Positions 1 through 8,901 are shown, counted from the stretch's first letter. The stretch is DNA of 29,770 nucleotides from JALYOK01 sp031419835 (GCA_031419835.1 JANOLP010000210.1:1-29770); one strand, 5' to 3'. Notes: a model not told the origin generated them from the letters alone. Made by a program: numbers and translations.

Positions 1-51
1 CTTGAGGGGCAAACAGCCTCAATGCGTTGCGATATTGGCTTAATAACCGAT

Positions 52-183
52 TGTCATTCCCGCGAAAGCGGGAATCCATAGGGCGAATAAGGGTGCAGCG
101 ATCCCTGCGCTTACCAATTTGGATCAGTTGTTGTCCGGGAAACCGCAGCAGCCAAATGGATCCCCGCCTTCGCGGGGATGACG
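52..183. repeat. Two-hairpin palindromic repeat, family 1, copy A
   Basis: The left arm (52-79, TGTCATTCCCGCGAAAGCGG and onward) and the right arm (154-183, ending GCGGGGATGAC) are imperfect inverted copies of each other. Each arm is itself a small hairpin (TTCCCGC/GCGGGAA type). The spacer between arms is about 75 bases, longer than in the other two copies at 3283-3363 and 9478-9558. It resembles REP/MITE-like elements that are common in proteobacterial intergenic spaces. Confidence 0.85.
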
Positions 184-302
184 GGCTGGCCTAGGGCCAC
201 ACATCGGGGTTAAGCTGTGTATCGTGACAGTAAAAGTAGCATTAACTGTGAAACACTACACTAGGTGCAGGCGAGCACCGAATGCATGAAATTTCAGTCA
301 GT

Positions 303-331
303 TTGACTCAAATCGAGCCGTCGCGTATCGT
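303..331 (+). promoter_or_regulatory. Probable sigma-70 promoter of the MFS gene
   Basis: TTGACT (303-308) and TATCGT (326-331) are separated by exactly 17 bases, matching 5 of 6 and 4 of 6 consensus positions. Transcription would start near 338, giving a leader of about 22 bases before the ATG at 361. No good Shine-Dalgarno sequence is seen in that leader. Confidence 0.5.
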
Positions 332-360
332 AACGCTTTAGTTCTAGAAACGTCACCACG

Positions 361-1611
361 ATGAGCGCTGTTCGCCCGCTGAATTCCACACCGTTTCGCC
401 GCGATGCTCAAGTCATTGGGTTAGTCGGCGTCGCCCACGGCACGTCGCACTTTTTTCATCTGATTCTTGCGCCATTGTTTCCGTGGATCAAAGAGGCCTT
501 TGGATTGAGCTACGCGGAACTCGGATTTTTGATGACGGTGTTTTTTATCGTCTCGGGCGTCGGTCAATTTCTCGCCGGCTTCCTCGTCGATCGCTACGGC
601 GCACTGCAAATTTTGCTTGGCGGCATGGCGTTGCTCGGCCTCTCGGCAATCGGCTTGGCGATGAGCTCCAGCTACATGATGTTGATGGCCTTCACTGCCG
701 TTGCCGGTTTGGGAAATAGCATTTTCCATCCGTCGGATTTCACCATTCTGAATCGCCGCGTGAGCCAGCCGCGCCTCGCTCACGCATTTAGTTGGCACGG
801 TGTGGCCGGCTCGATCGGCTGGGCCGCCGCGCCGCCGATTTTAGCTGGCCTCGCCGCGCTCTATTCGTGGCACATCGCCGTGTTGTTCGGCGCCGTGCTG
901 GCGTTTAGCGTGTTAGCGCTGCTGGTGATTTATCGCGAGCGATTAGATACGCGCGCAATCGAAGCGGCGGTCGTCAAAGCCAATAAAAACCAAGTCGCGG
1001 GAAGCTCGCTCGATTTCATGAAGTTGCCGGCGGTATGGATGTGTTTCTCGTTTTTTGCGTTTACCGCAATGGCGCTCGGCGTGATTCAAAGCTTTACACC
1101 GGCTGCGTTGAAGGCATCGTACGGCGTAGTGTTGGGCATCGGAACCGCGTGCGTCACGGCGTACATGTTAGCGAATGCAGCCGGTACATTGGCTGGCGGA
1201 TTTTTAGCTGCGAAATCGGCGCAACATGATCGCGTGATCGCCGGTGCGCTCGGCTTAGCGGCCTTGATCGCGGCGACAATTGCCACCGGGATGATTCCTT
1301 CCGCGTTACTGATTTTCTTTTTCGCGTTAATGGGTTTTGGCTCCGGCCTCGCCGGACCGTCGCGAGATTTGTTGGTGCGGGCAGCTGCGCCGAAGAACGC
1401 CACGGGCCGCGTCTATGGCGTCGTCTACTCCGGATTAGACGCAGGCTTAGCGATCGCGCCGCCGATATTCGGCGCGCTGATGGATGCGCAGCGACCGCTT
1501 TGGCTCTTCACGTTGATGTCGGTATTTTTTGTTGCGGCGCTGCTGGCGGCGATGAGCGTTGGCGCCAAGTCGCAGCGCGTACGCAATCAAGCGACTCAGG
1601 TAAGTCACTAA
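361..1611 (+). CDS. Major facilitator superfamily transporter
   Basis: This encodes a 416-residue inner-membrane transporter with about 12 hydrophobic segments in two halves of six, joined by a charged cytoplasmic stretch around residues 190-215. The loop after helix 2 carries the MFS signature-like DRYGAL segment (residues 77-82). The N-terminal half (GTSHFFHLILAPLFPW; later GNSIFHPSDF) resembles the fosmidomycin-resistance (Fsr) branch of MFS exporters, but substrate cannot be inferred. The ATG at 361 is the only sensible start: it follows a promoter-like sequence and there is no alternative Met before the first helix. It is a single gene, convergent with dps, with two repeat elements between them. 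Family assignment is secure; specificity is unknown. Confidence 0.93.
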   Translation: MSAVRPLNSTPFRRDAQVIGLVGVAHGTSHFFHLILAPLFPWIKEAFGLSYAELGFLMTVFFIVSGVGQFLAGFLVDRYGALQILLGGMALLGLSAIGLAMSSSYMMLMAFTAVAGLGNSIFHPSDFTILNRRVSQPRLAHAFSWHGVAGSIGWAAAPPILAGLAALYSWHIAVLFGAVLAFSVLALLVIYRERLDTRAIEAAVVKANKNQVAGSSLDFMKLPAVWMCFSFFAFTAMALGVIQSFTPAALKASYGVVLGIGTACVTAYMLANAAGTLAGGFLAAKSAQHDRVIAGALGLAALIAATIATGMIPSALLIFFFALMGFGSGLAGPSRDLLVRAAAPKNATGRVYGVVYSGLDAGLAIAPPIFGALMDAQRPLWLFTLMSVFFVAALLAAMSVGAKSQRVRNQATQVSH

Positions 1612-1627
1612 TCGTAGTTTTCATTTG

Positions 1628-1657
1628 AGGGTGGATCCGCTGCGCTTGATCCACCCT
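1628..1657. repeat. GGTGGATCC hairpin repeat between the MFS gene and dps
   Basis: AGGGTGGATC (1628-1637) pairs perfectly with GATCCACCCT (1648-1657) around a 10-base loop. The same hairpin family occurs twice between tsaD and moeB (20216-20286). It lies 17 bases after the MFS stop codon and may act as an mRNA 3' end structure, though no T-run follows it. Confidence 0.75.
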
Positions 1658-1668
1658 ACTCAACTTGT

Positions 1669-1746
1669 GTCATTGCGAGCGAAGCGAAGCAATCTCGCTT
1701 TTCCGCAGCCGAAAATACGAGATTGCTTCGCTACGCTCGCAATGAC
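1669..1746. repeat. Palindromic repeat, GTCATTGCGAGC family, copy 1
   Basis: GTCATTGCGAGCGAAGCGAA (from 1669) is mirrored by its reverse complement ending at 1746, so the element is a long inverted repeat with about 20 bases of unrelated sequence in the middle. It sits between the convergent MFS and dps genes. A second copy at 25797-25883 provides a gene start. Repeats of this type are widespread in bacterial genomes. Confidence 0.85.
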
Positions 1747-1758
1747 GGCTAAAAATAC

Positions 1759-2250
1759 CTAGCCTAAAAACGCCCGCAACATCCAAGCCATTTTCTCGTG
1801 GGCTTCCATATTGCCCGTGAGAAAATCCGCCGTGCCTTCGTCACCAAACTTATCGCTCACTTTGCCGATATCGTCGCGAAGCTGACGAATAATCGCCTCG
1901 TGATCGTTCAATAATTCTGCGATCATCGCCATAGCAGCGGGCGGCGCGCCGGTGCTTTCTTTCAAACGCGTATGTTTCAGAAAACCTTGCATGCTACCGA
2001 GCGCGACACCACCGAGCGCTCGCGCGCGTTCCGCGACATCATCGATAAATCCTTCCAGTTCTTCGTACTGCGCTTCGAAAAATTTATGCAAATCGTTGAA
2101 CTGCGGGCCAACCACGTTCCAATGGAAATTTCGCGTCTTGGTATAAAGCACAAATTCATCGGCAAGCGCGGCGTTCAAAATATCTACGACGCCGCTACGC
2201 TGTTTGTCATTGAGTCCGATGTTGATAGAACCGCCTTTCGATTTTGCCAT
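1759..2250 (-). CDS. dps: Dps family DNA-binding ferritin-like protein
   Basis: This encodes a 163-residue Dps protein, which forms a 12-subunit shell that oxidises and stores iron using hydrogen peroxide and protects DNA during starvation or oxidative stress. The inter-subunit ferroxidase ligands line up with E. coli Dps: His43 (FHWNV), His55, Asp70 and Glu74; Glu59 takes the place of the E. coli Asp67. The Lys-containing N-terminus (MAKSKGG) is short, so DNA binding may be weak. I chose the ATG at 2250, not a TTG 42 bases upstream, because GGAG lies six bases before it and the upstream codons are not family-like. Two pirin genes precede it on the same strand, with a 125-base gap, so it may have its own promoter. 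Confidence 0.95.
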   Translation of the reverse strand: MAKSKGGSINIGLNDKQRSGVVDILNAALADEFVLYTKTRNFHWNVVGPQFNDLHKFFEAQYEELEGFIDDVAERARALGGVALGSMQGFLKHTRLKESTGAPPAAMAMIAELLNDHEAIIRQLRDDIGKVSDKFGDEGTADFLTGNMEAHEKMAWMLRAFLG

Positions 2251-2375
2251 TTCATTCTCCAGATTAAGTTGTTTTGAACAGCCATTACTCAAATTGCCAC
2301 GATGAGAACGACGCCCATAAATAAAACCTCTGGGCGCGCATCGAACCTTTCAATCAAGAAAATCATTAAGCAATG

Positions 2376-3224
2376 TCACAAATGGCCCATCTTGCCATTC
2401 TGAAAATCGTTCACGGCTTGCATGATTTCCGCGCGCGTATTCATCACAAATGGGCCATAACTCGCGACCGGTTCGCCAATGGTTTCACCTGCGAGCAACA
2501 AAGCCATCGTGCCAGGAGCCGCATGGATATTGGCTCCCAGGCCATCTTGTACCAGCAAGCACAATTGGTGCGCCGTTGCGGCCTGCCCATCCGAAAACTT
2601 CAATTCACCCGCAATCACATAAATCGCTGCAATAAAATTCTGCGGAATGGGCACGTTGAAATCGGCAGCGAGTTTCGATTCGAATCGCACGACCATCAGC
2701 GGTGTGTGAGTCCGCGCTGCACCGCTGATGCCATCGATTTCACCGGCGATCACATGCAGCATCGCACCGTTTTTCTCGATGACTGGAATTTTTGCTTTGG
2801 GTAAATCTTGATAACCCGGCGGATTCATTTTGAGACTCGCTGGCAGATTTACCCACAGTTGAATGCCGTGCAGCACCCCACCATTTTTTGCGAATTCCTT
2901 TTCGTGGTATTCGGCGTGGACGATACCGCTCGCGGCTGTCATCCACTGCACATCGCCGGGCGTGATCAAGCCGCGATTACCGGCGGAATCGTGATGCTCC
3001 ATCGCGCCTTCGAGCATGATCGTTACCGTCTCGAAGCCACGATGAGGATGGGGATTCAAACCGCCGTTGCCGCCAGGGGCGACGTTCAGCGGCCCGAAAT
3101 GATCGAGCATCAAGAATGGATCGAGATAATCTAATTCGGGCCCAGGCAACGGGCGCATAACGTGTAAACCTGGTGCGGGTTCGGCGGGGTAGCTATTTAG
3201 GATCTTTGTGACGGAACGAGACAT
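2376..3224 (-). CDS. Pirin family protein (first of two)
   Basis: This encodes a 282-residue bicupin of the pirin family. The N-terminal cupin carries the complete metal site of human pirin and E. coli YhhW: His59 and His61 (NPHPHRGFE), His103 and Glu105 (VHAEYH). The C-terminal cupin lacks such ligands, as usual. Pirins bind one iron; bacterial members have been tied to quercetin 2,3-dioxygenase activity or to stress responses, but the role here is not visible. The length matches the long pirin type (about 280-290). The ATG at 3224 has AAGGA 12 bases upstream, a rather distant Shine-Dalgarno. A paralogue of the shorter type lies 182 bases upstream, separated by a palindromic repeat. Confidence 0.93.
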   Translation of the reverse strand: MSRSVTKILNSYPAEPAPGLHVMRPLPGPELDYLDPFLMLDHFGPLNVAPGGNGGLNPHPHRGFETVTIMLEGAMEHHDSAGNRGLITPGDVQWMTAASGIVHAEYHEKEFAKNGGVLHGIQLWVNLPASLKMNPPGYQDLPKAKIPVIEKNGAMLHVIAGEIDGISGAARTHTPLMVVRFESKLAADFNVPIPQNFIAAIYVIAGELKFSDGQAATAHQLCLLVQDGLGANIHAAPGTMALLLAGETIGEPVASYGPFVMNTRAEIMQAVNDFQNGKMGHL

Positions 3225-3282
3225 GGTGTCTATGTGTCCTTAGAAATTTACTTTGATCGCAAAGGAATCAAAATTACCAATG

Positions 3283-3363
3283 TGTCATTCCCGCGTAGGC
3301 GGGAATCCATACTGAATCGAATTTTGCCACCGCCAAATGGATTCCCGCCTATGCGGGAATGAC
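3283..3363. repeat. Two-hairpin palindromic repeat, family 1, copy B
   Basis: The element starts TGTCATTCCCGCGTAGGCGG and ends GCGGGAATGAC. The two hairpin arms are inverted relative to each other and separated by about 30 bases. It separates the two pirin genes and is nearly identical in arms and spacing to copy C at 9478-9558. Confidence 0.88.
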
Positions 3364-3406
3364 GCAGTGGAAAGATAGGGCTTATCGAACAAAATTGCCC
3401 TTCGAT

Positions 3407-4105
3407 CTACGGCAAATCAAACAACAATATCTCAGCGTCTTTCGCTTGCGCCAGCTCAACTACAGTTTCACCGCTAAGCTTTGCCGCATCGCCCGTCGTG
3501 AGTCCTTGGCCATTCACCATCACGTCACCGCGCACCACATGCACATACGCGTTGCGCCCTGGTGCAAGCGCGTGCGAAACCTTGTCAGTCCCAGCTAATA
3601 AACTCGCGTACACGTAAGCGTCTTGATGAATCGTCACCGAACCATCGCGGCCGTCGGATGAAGCGATAAGGCGCAACTTGCCGCGTTTCGAATTATCGTC
3701 GAATTGCGTTTCTTCGTAACCGGGGGAAATGCCGGTGACATTCGGCTCGATCCAAATTTGCAAAAAATGCACAAGCTCGTCCGGTGAATCATTGAACTCG
3801 CTATGCGTCACGCCCTTGCCCGCACTCATGCGCTGCACGTAACCGGGACGCAGCACCGAGCCATTGCCCATGTTGTCTTTGTGTGCCAGCGCACCCTGCA
3901 AAACGTAGCTGATGATCTCCATATCGCGATGGCCGTGGGTGCCGAAACCCTGGCCGGGCGCGACGCGGTCTTCGTTAATCACGCGCAATGGTCCAAAGCC
4001 CATGTGGTTCGGATCTTGATAACCGGCGAAGGAAAACGAATGGTAAGAATTAAGCCAACCGTGATTGGCATGGCCGCGCTCAGCGGAGCGTCTGAGGGTA
4101 ATCAT
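3407..4105 (-). CDS. Pirin family protein, YhhW-like (second of two)
   Basis: This encodes a 232-residue pirin matching the length and pattern of E. coli YhhW (231 residues), a quercetin 2,3-dioxygenase in vitro. The metal ligands are all present: His57 and His59 (GTHGHRDME), His101 and Glu103 (THSEF). The N-terminus (MITLRRSAERGHANHGWLNS) is typical of the family. The ATG at 4105 is preceded by AAGGA with about five bases of spacing. It is transcribed in the same direction as the longer pirin and dps. A perfect 14-base inverted repeat (4174-4187) lies 69 bases upstream and could be an operator. The physiological substrate is unknown. Confidence 0.93.
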   Translation of the reverse strand: MITLRRSAERGHANHGWLNSYHSFSFAGYQDPNHMGFGPLRVINEDRVAPGQGFGTHGHRDMEIISYVLQGALAHKDNMGNGSVLRPGYVQRMSAGKGVTHSEFNDSPDELVHFLQIWIEPNVTGISPGYEETQFDDNSKRGKLRLIASSDGRDGSVTIHQDAYVYASLLAGTDKVSHALAPGRNAYVHVVRGDVMVNGQGLTTGDAAKLSGETVVELAQAKDAEILLFDLP

Positions 4106-4210
4106 GATGTCCTTTCAACTGGATTGATTGGAATTCAGCAGATTGGGGCGGGCTGCGAATTTCCAAGGGTGTGATTGTTGAAACAATTCTCGCCAACTAA
4201 TCCGATACCG

Positions 4211-4304
4211 CTCCTTCCCCTTCAAGGGGAAGGCTGGGATGGGGATGGGTTCGAAAGGCGCGTCAGAACCCATCCCCACCTCAATCCTCCCCTTGAAGGG
4301 GAGG
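4211..4304. repeat. Inverted repeat between the RND permease and pirin genes
   Basis: The left arm (4211-4252, with CCCTTCAAGGGG hairpin core and GGGATGGGGATGGGTTC) is matched in inverse order by the right arm (4266-4304, GAACCCATCCCC and CCCCTTGAAGGGG). The whole forms a long imperfect stem with small hairpins at both ends. It ends 12 bases beyond the permease stop codon, so it could protect or terminate that mRNA. Confidence 0.8.
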
Positions 4305-4316
4305 AAGTCGGCAATG

Positions 4317-7300
4317 CTACATTTCCTCGCGCCGCATGGAAACATGGCCATCTGTCGGCGCACCCAGGCTTGGTTCGATGCGGCCGTGCAGGCCCGCGGC
4401 AAGACGTTCTGGCAATGGAACGCTGGTCGGTACTGGTGTCGCATCATCTTCCTCATGTCTTTTGAGTTTTCCTGCGAACAAAGTGTAAGCCACGGGGATG
4501 ACAAACAAAGTCAATAACGTTCCCAACAGCAAGCCAGCGACAATCACTACACCGATCGCGTTGCGCGCCTCCGCGCCCGCACCGGTCGCAATTGCTAAAG
4601 GAATTGCGCCTAGAACCATCGCGGCCGTTGTCATCAAAATCGGTCGCAACCTCAATGTTGCGGCTTCGATGACGGCTTCGTACTTGTCCTTCCCTTTCTC
4701 GCGCAGTTGATTAGCGAACTCCACAATGAGAATACCGTGCTTGGTAATCAAGCCAACCAGCATTACCAACCCGATTTGGCTGTATACATTAATGGTTCCG
4801 CCTGCGGTGGCGAGCGATTCTAACGAAATAGGTTGCCCTGTCAGAAGCTTCAACACGTTATCCACCCGCCCATTCGAAAAATACATCCCGATCATCGCGC
4901 CGACAGCGGCCAGGGGTACCGTTAACATAATGACAAGTGGGCTCAAAAAACTTTCAAACTGCGCCGCCAAAACCAGATAGATGAATACAACGGCGAGTCC
5001 CAACGCGAGCCACAACGTCGCGCTGGATTCTTTCAATTCGCGCGAACGACCATCGTAGAGTGTTTGCTTGCCGGCACCCATGACATCGTCTGAAACCTTG
5101 TCGATATACTCAAGCGCCTGGCCTAGCGTGGAGCCGACCGCGACGTTACCGGAAATAATCGCAGCACGCTGCCGGTTGTAGCGATTGAGTTCCTTCGCCG
5201 CGACCGTTTCTTTCATGGTTACCAGATTCGACAGTTGCACTAAGTCGCCGGTTTTATTGCGCACGAATATCGACGTTAGGTCGGTCGGCTGGGCACGTAA
5301 GCTATCTTCAATTTGTACGATCACATCGTGCTGTTTACCTTCTCGTTGAAAGCGTGTCACTTGCCGCCCACCCAACATGGTCTCTAACGTGCGGCCGATA
5401 TCGTCAACCTCGACACCAATCGCCGATGCCTTGTCGCGATCCACGGTAATGCGAAGTTGCGGTTTGTTGAGTTTTAAGTCGGAATCCGCGTTGGCGATGG
5501 GTGATCCTGGTTCGCGCACCTTCGCCATCATTTTGTCGTGAATCTCCGCGAGCGCCTCGTAAGTCGGCGCTTGAATCACGTATGCCACTTCTTTATCGCG
5601 GAAGTTAGCGCCAAGGGATAACGGCGGAATGGGGAAACTCATCACCCCCACAAGGCTACCTAGTTTCTTTTTCATATCGCCGACCACATCCAGCGTGCTA
5701 CGCTCACGCTCGCTCCAAGGTTTCAACATGTTAAACGACATGGCGATGTTGACGGGATTAGGTTTTTCTAGGCCTGGCGCAACCACTACAAAACTAGTTT
5801 GGATCTCTGGTACTTCCTTTTTTAAGAGTCGCTCCATTTCGAGAGAATATTCATTGGTATAACCCACGGTAGAACCCTCCGGCGCGATCGCCATGGTCAT
5901 AAACCAAGATCGATCTTCCATCGGTGATAACTCGTGGCGCGTTTGCTTGTAAATCGAATAGCCAACGCCACCTACAGTTCCGTAAACAATCGCGATAAAA
6001 ATCCAGCGGCTAGCGAGCGAGCCACCTACCAGACGGCTAATTTGGCGCTGATAGCCGCGATTCATTGCGACGAAAAACCGCTCGGTTACGTTGTAAAACG
6101 CTCCGTGGCTTGCTTCGCGCTTAAGCAATTTCGAGCACATCATCGGCGTCAAAGTCAATGCGACAAAACCGGAAACTAATACTGCCGCTGCAACCGTAAG
6201 CGCGAATTCAGTGAACAAACGTCCGATGTTGCCCTGCATAAACGCTAATGGCACGAACACGACCGCGAGGGTAATGGTCATAGCGACTACCGCGAATGCG
6301 ATTTCTCTGCTGCCCTGCAATGCCGCTGCCACCGGCTTCATGCCCTCCTCGATATGTCGATGAATGTTTTCCAGCACCACGATCGCATCGTCTACCACCA
6401 AGCCGATGGCCAGCACGATACCTAGCAAGGTCAAAATATTGATACTAAATCCAAGTGCATAAATAAAAATAAACGAGCCAATCAGGGAAACCGGGATGGT
6501 CACAAATGGAATCAGCGTCGAACGGAGCGAGCGCAGGAACAAGAAAATCACCAATACCACCAGCACCATTGCTTCGATGATGGTTTTATAGACGGCGAGT
6601 ATTGCCTCGTCGATGAACTTTGCGGAGTCAAATGCGACCTGGAGCTTCATGCCCTCCGGCAGTGCTTTTTCGATCTTGGGCACAAGATTGCGCACACCGT
6701 TGGCGACTTCGACGGTGTTCGCGGTCGACTGTTTGACAACGCCCAGGGCAACCGCCTCGTTACCATTTACTCTGACAATTTTGCGCCAGTCTTCGGCGGC
6801 TAATTCAGCGCGGCCGACGTCGCTTAATCTTACGGAATAGCCACCCGATTCGCGGATGATCAATTTCGAAAATTCCGCTGCGTCGCGCATATCCGTTTGC
6901 GTCATCACCGTGAATTCGCGATTCTTACTTTCGATGCGTCCGCCGGGCACCTCTAAATTTTGCCGTCGCAGTGCGTTCTCAACGTCAAGCGGCGTCAGTC
7001 CAAATGCCGCCATGCGATCCCGGTCCAGCCACAATCGCATAGCGTAGCGCCGGTCGCCGCCAATAACTACCGTCGCTACACCTGGCAACACTTTGAGTTG
7101 ATCGATCACGTAGCGATCGGCATAGTCGGTAATTTCCAACGCATTATGTTTATTCGACGAAAACGCGAGCCAAATAATCGCCTGAGCGTCAGCTTCTATT
7201 TTTTGCACAACGGGTTCGCGTATTCCTTGCGGCAAGAATGCCCGAGCACGAGCCACCCGATCGCGCACATCGTTTGCAGCGGAATCCGCATCTCGTGTGC

Positions 7301-7589
7301 GCAAAAATTCGATCGTGATCAGACTAACTTCTTCACGGCTTTGCGATTTGATGGTCCGGATGCCCTCGATGCCAGACAATTGATCTTCAAGCTGCTGGGT
7401 TACCTGGCTCTCAATAATCGCCGAACTAGCGCCGAGATAAACGGTACGCACCGATACCGTCGGGGCGTCGATGTTGGGATATTCGCGCACACTCAGGCGC
7501 GAGTACGTCATCATGCCGAGCAAAATAATCGTCAGACTCATCACCGTCGCGAGGACGGGGCGTTTAATGGAAAGATCGGATAAAACCAT
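4317..7589 (-). CDS. RND efflux pump permease, HAE1 type
   Basis: This encodes a 1090-residue inner-membrane proton antiporter of the hydrophobe/amphiphile efflux family (AcrB/MexB type), which captures drugs or other lipophilic compounds from periplasm and membrane. Helix 1 (residues 10-30) is followed by a large periplasmic loop; helix 4 carries the proton-relay pair Asp400-Asp401 (GLVVDDAIVVLEN), and a second periplasmic loop and C-terminal helix bundle follow. It is about 40-50 residues longer than AcrB because of a hydrophilic C-terminal tail rich in Pro and Arg. The ATG at 7589 has GAGG six bases upstream and lies 11 bases after the adaptor gene, so the two are co-transcribed. No outer-membrane channel or regulator gene is in the window. 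Confidence 0.95.
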   Translation of the reverse strand: MVLSDLSIKRPVLATVMSLTIILLGMMTYSRLSVREYPNIDAPTVSVRTVYLGASSAIIESQVTQQLEDQLSGIEGIRTIKSQSREEVSLITIEFLRTRDADSAANDVRDRVARARAFLPQGIREPVVQKIEADAQAIIWLAFSSNKHNALEITDYADRYVIDQLKVLPGVATVVIGGDRRYAMRLWLDRDRMAAFGLTPLDVENALRRQNLEVPGGRIESKNREFTVMTQTDMRDAAEFSKLIIRESGGYSVRLSDVGRAELAAEDWRKIVRVNGNEAVALGVVKQSTANTVEVANGVRNLVPKIEKALPEGMKLQVAFDSAKFIDEAILAVYKTIIEAMVLVVLVIFLFLRSLRSTLIPFVTIPVSLIGSFIFIYALGFSINILTLLGIVLAIGLVVDDAIVVLENIHRHIEEGMKPVAAALQGSREIAFAVVAMTITLAVVFVPLAFMQGNIGRLFTEFALTVAAAVLVSGFVALTLTPMMCSKLLKREASHGAFYNVTERFFVAMNRGYQRQISRLVGGSLASRWIFIAIVYGTVGGVGYSIYKQTRHELSPMEDRSWFMTMAIAPEGSTVGYTNEYSLEMERLLKKEVPEIQTSFVVVAPGLEKPNPVNIAMSFNMLKPWSERERSTLDVVGDMKKKLGSLVGVMSFPIPPLSLGANFRDKEVAYVIQAPTYEALAEIHDKMMAKVREPGSPIANADSDLKLNKPQLRITVDRDKASAIGVEVDDIGRTLETMLGGRQVTRFQREGKQHDVIVQIEDSLRAQPTDLTSIFVRNKTGDLVQLSNLVTMKETVAAKELNRYNRQRAAIISGNVAVGSTLGQALEYIDKVSDDVMGAGKQTLYDGRSRELKESSATLWLALGLAVVFIYLVLAAQFESFLSPLVIMLTVPLAAVGAMIGMYFSNGRVDNVLKLLTGQPISLESLATAGGTINVYSQIGLVMLVGLITKHGILIVEFANQLREKGKDKYEAVIEAATLRLRPILMTTAAMVLGAIPLAIATGAGAEARNAIGVVIVAGLLLGTLLTLFVIPVAYTLFAGKLKRHEEDDATPVPTSVPLPERLAAGLHGRIEPSLGAPTDGHVSMRREEM

Positions 7590-7600
7590 ATTGACCTCGC

Positions 7601-8818
7601 CTAGCTCTTCGCCGCAACCGGGGGCGCGCCCATCACCGTCACCGGTGCGCCGGGTTGCAATTTCATTTGGCCATCCGTGACGACGGTGTCGTTCACTTTC
7701 AAGCCTTCGACAATTTCCACTTCGCCGGGGCGGCGCCGTCCAATTTTCACCGGCACAAATTCGGCTTTGCCATCGACGACTTTGACGACGAGCGAAAGGT
7801 TGCCCTTTGGCACAATCGCTTCTTCGGGCACAACCAACGCAGTGCCGCGCCGCTCTAAAATCAAATTCACGCGCGCGAACAATCCTGGTTTCAGTTTGCC
7901 TTCCGCGTTGGGTACGCGCGCGCGCAACAATACCGTTCTTGTTTGCGTATCGATTGCCGGCTCGATCGCAAAAATCTTGCCGTTGAAGGTGTCTTTGGGA
8001 AACGCATCGACGCGCACGTTCACTTCTTGATCTTTTGCGATCTTGCTCAAGAATGCTTCAGGCACGCGAAAGTCGAGTTTGAGCGAGCCGATATCTTCCA
8101 GATTGACAATATCTTCGCCCGCCTTGAGATAGGCACCGCTACTCACTTTGCGCAAACCCAACACGCCTTTGAACGGCGCGCGAATTTCCGCCTTCGCTAA
8201 CTGCGCCATGGTCTCTTGCTTGAGCGCCTGCGCGCGGGCGAGATTGCTGCTCGCTTCTTCCACGGCTTGTTGGCTCATGAATTTTTGTCCGGCCATATTT
8301 CTTACGCGATCGAAACGTTGGCGATTGACGGTGACATCGGCATCATTCGCGGCGAGCTTGGCACGCAAGTCGGATGTGTCCATCGACACCAGCGGCGCGC
8401 CGGCGTTGATCGATTGACCCTCGGCGAAATGGATTTTGACGATGCGCCCGGCGATTTCCGGACGAATCACCACGGACTCTTCAGCAAGCAACGAGCCGAC
8501 CGCGGTGACGTCATCGGTCACGGCGCTCTCGCGTACCATCGTCACTTTCACCGGTGGCCCGCCTGGAGAGCCGCCCCTTGCTTGCTTCTCAGCAGTGCCT
8601 GCGCCAGCAGCCGCGCCAGAATTACCTCCTGGCGCAGCTTGCCCTGACGGCTTCGTTGAATCAGCTTGCGCAACTGCGGATTGCAACGGTGGCGTGATTC
8701 CGTCACCTGCGAAAAACTTTTTGAATGCGAGCAGCAAAATAAGCACTAACAGAATCGCACCAGCGATTAACGAAACGCGCCGGGATTTCGCAGCCTTAAT
8801 AAATGATGGTTCGGCCAT
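7601..8818 (-). CDS. RND efflux pump periplasmic adaptor subunit
   Basis: This encodes a 405-residue membrane fusion protein that bridges the RND permease and an outer-membrane channel. An N-terminal anchor (about residues 16-32) is followed by a Pro/Gly/Ala-rich linker, the first lipoyl half (GRIVKIHFAEGQSINAG), a helical hairpin, the second lipoyl half (AEIRAPFKGVLGLRKVSSG), a beta-barrel domain and a membrane-proximal domain. I chose ATG 8818 over a start 21 bases upstream because AGGAA lies five bases before it. It is the first gene of a two-gene operon with the permease. A promoter-like sequence at 8901-8873 overlaps the promoter of the divergent rluE gene. Confidence 0.94.
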   Translation of the reverse strand: MAEPSFIKAAKSRRVSLIAGAILLVLILLLAFKKFFAGDGITPPLQSAVAQADSTKPSGQAAPGGNSGAAAGAGTAEKQARGGSPGGPPVKVTMVRESAVTDDVTAVGSLLAEESVVIRPEIAGRIVKIHFAEGQSINAGAPLVSMDTSDLRAKLAANDADVTVNRQRFDRVRNMAGQKFMSQQAVEEASSNLARAQALKQETMAQLAKAEIRAPFKGVLGLRKVSSGAYLKAGEDIVNLEDIGSLKLDFRVPEAFLSKIAKDQEVNVRVDAFPKDTFNGKIFAIEPAIDTQTRTVLLRARVPNAEGKLKPGLFARVNLILERRGTALVVPEEAIVPKGNLSLVVKVVDGKAEFVPVKIGRRRPGEVEIVEGLKVNDTVVTDGQMKLQPGAPVTVMGAPPVAAKS

Positions 8819-8867
8819 AAACTTTCCTCGCAAACTCAATTTCCAACATGCGCAGATCGCGTGAAGA

Positions 8868-8896
8868 TTGTTATTATCGCAATCGTCAAGTATACA
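8868..8896 (+). promoter_or_regulatory. Possible sigma-70 promoter of rluE
   Basis: TTGTTA (8868-8873) and TATACA (8891-8896) are spaced by 17 bases. Each box matches four of six consensus positions. The predicted transcript would begin near 8903, just before the GTG at 8921, which is one reason for preferring that start. Confidence 0.4.
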
Positions 8897-8901
8897 TCCA
8901 A
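8873..8901 (-). promoter_or_regulatory. Possible sigma-70 promoter of the RND adaptor-permease operon
   Basis: Read on the minus strand, TTGGAT (8901-8896) and GATAAT (8878-8873) are separated by 17 bases. The -10 box matches five of six positions. It occupies nearly the same bases as the rluE promoter on the other strand, leaving a leader of about 48 bases before the adaptor ATG. Confidence 0.45.

Larger units (their letters stand above)
1..360. other. Intergenic region upstream of the MFS gene
   Basis: No gene can be supported in these 360 bases. They hold one copy of the two-hairpin GTCATTCCCGC repeat (52-183) and, close to the MFS start, a sigma-70-like promoter (303-331). The first 50 bases show nothing I recognise; the neighbouring gene to the left lies outside the window. 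Confidence 0.6.

Noticed and set aside
52..183. Palindromic repeats as a CRISPR array
   Set aside because: The units are inverted, not direct, are dispersed over 9 kb, and there are no regular spacers or cas genes.
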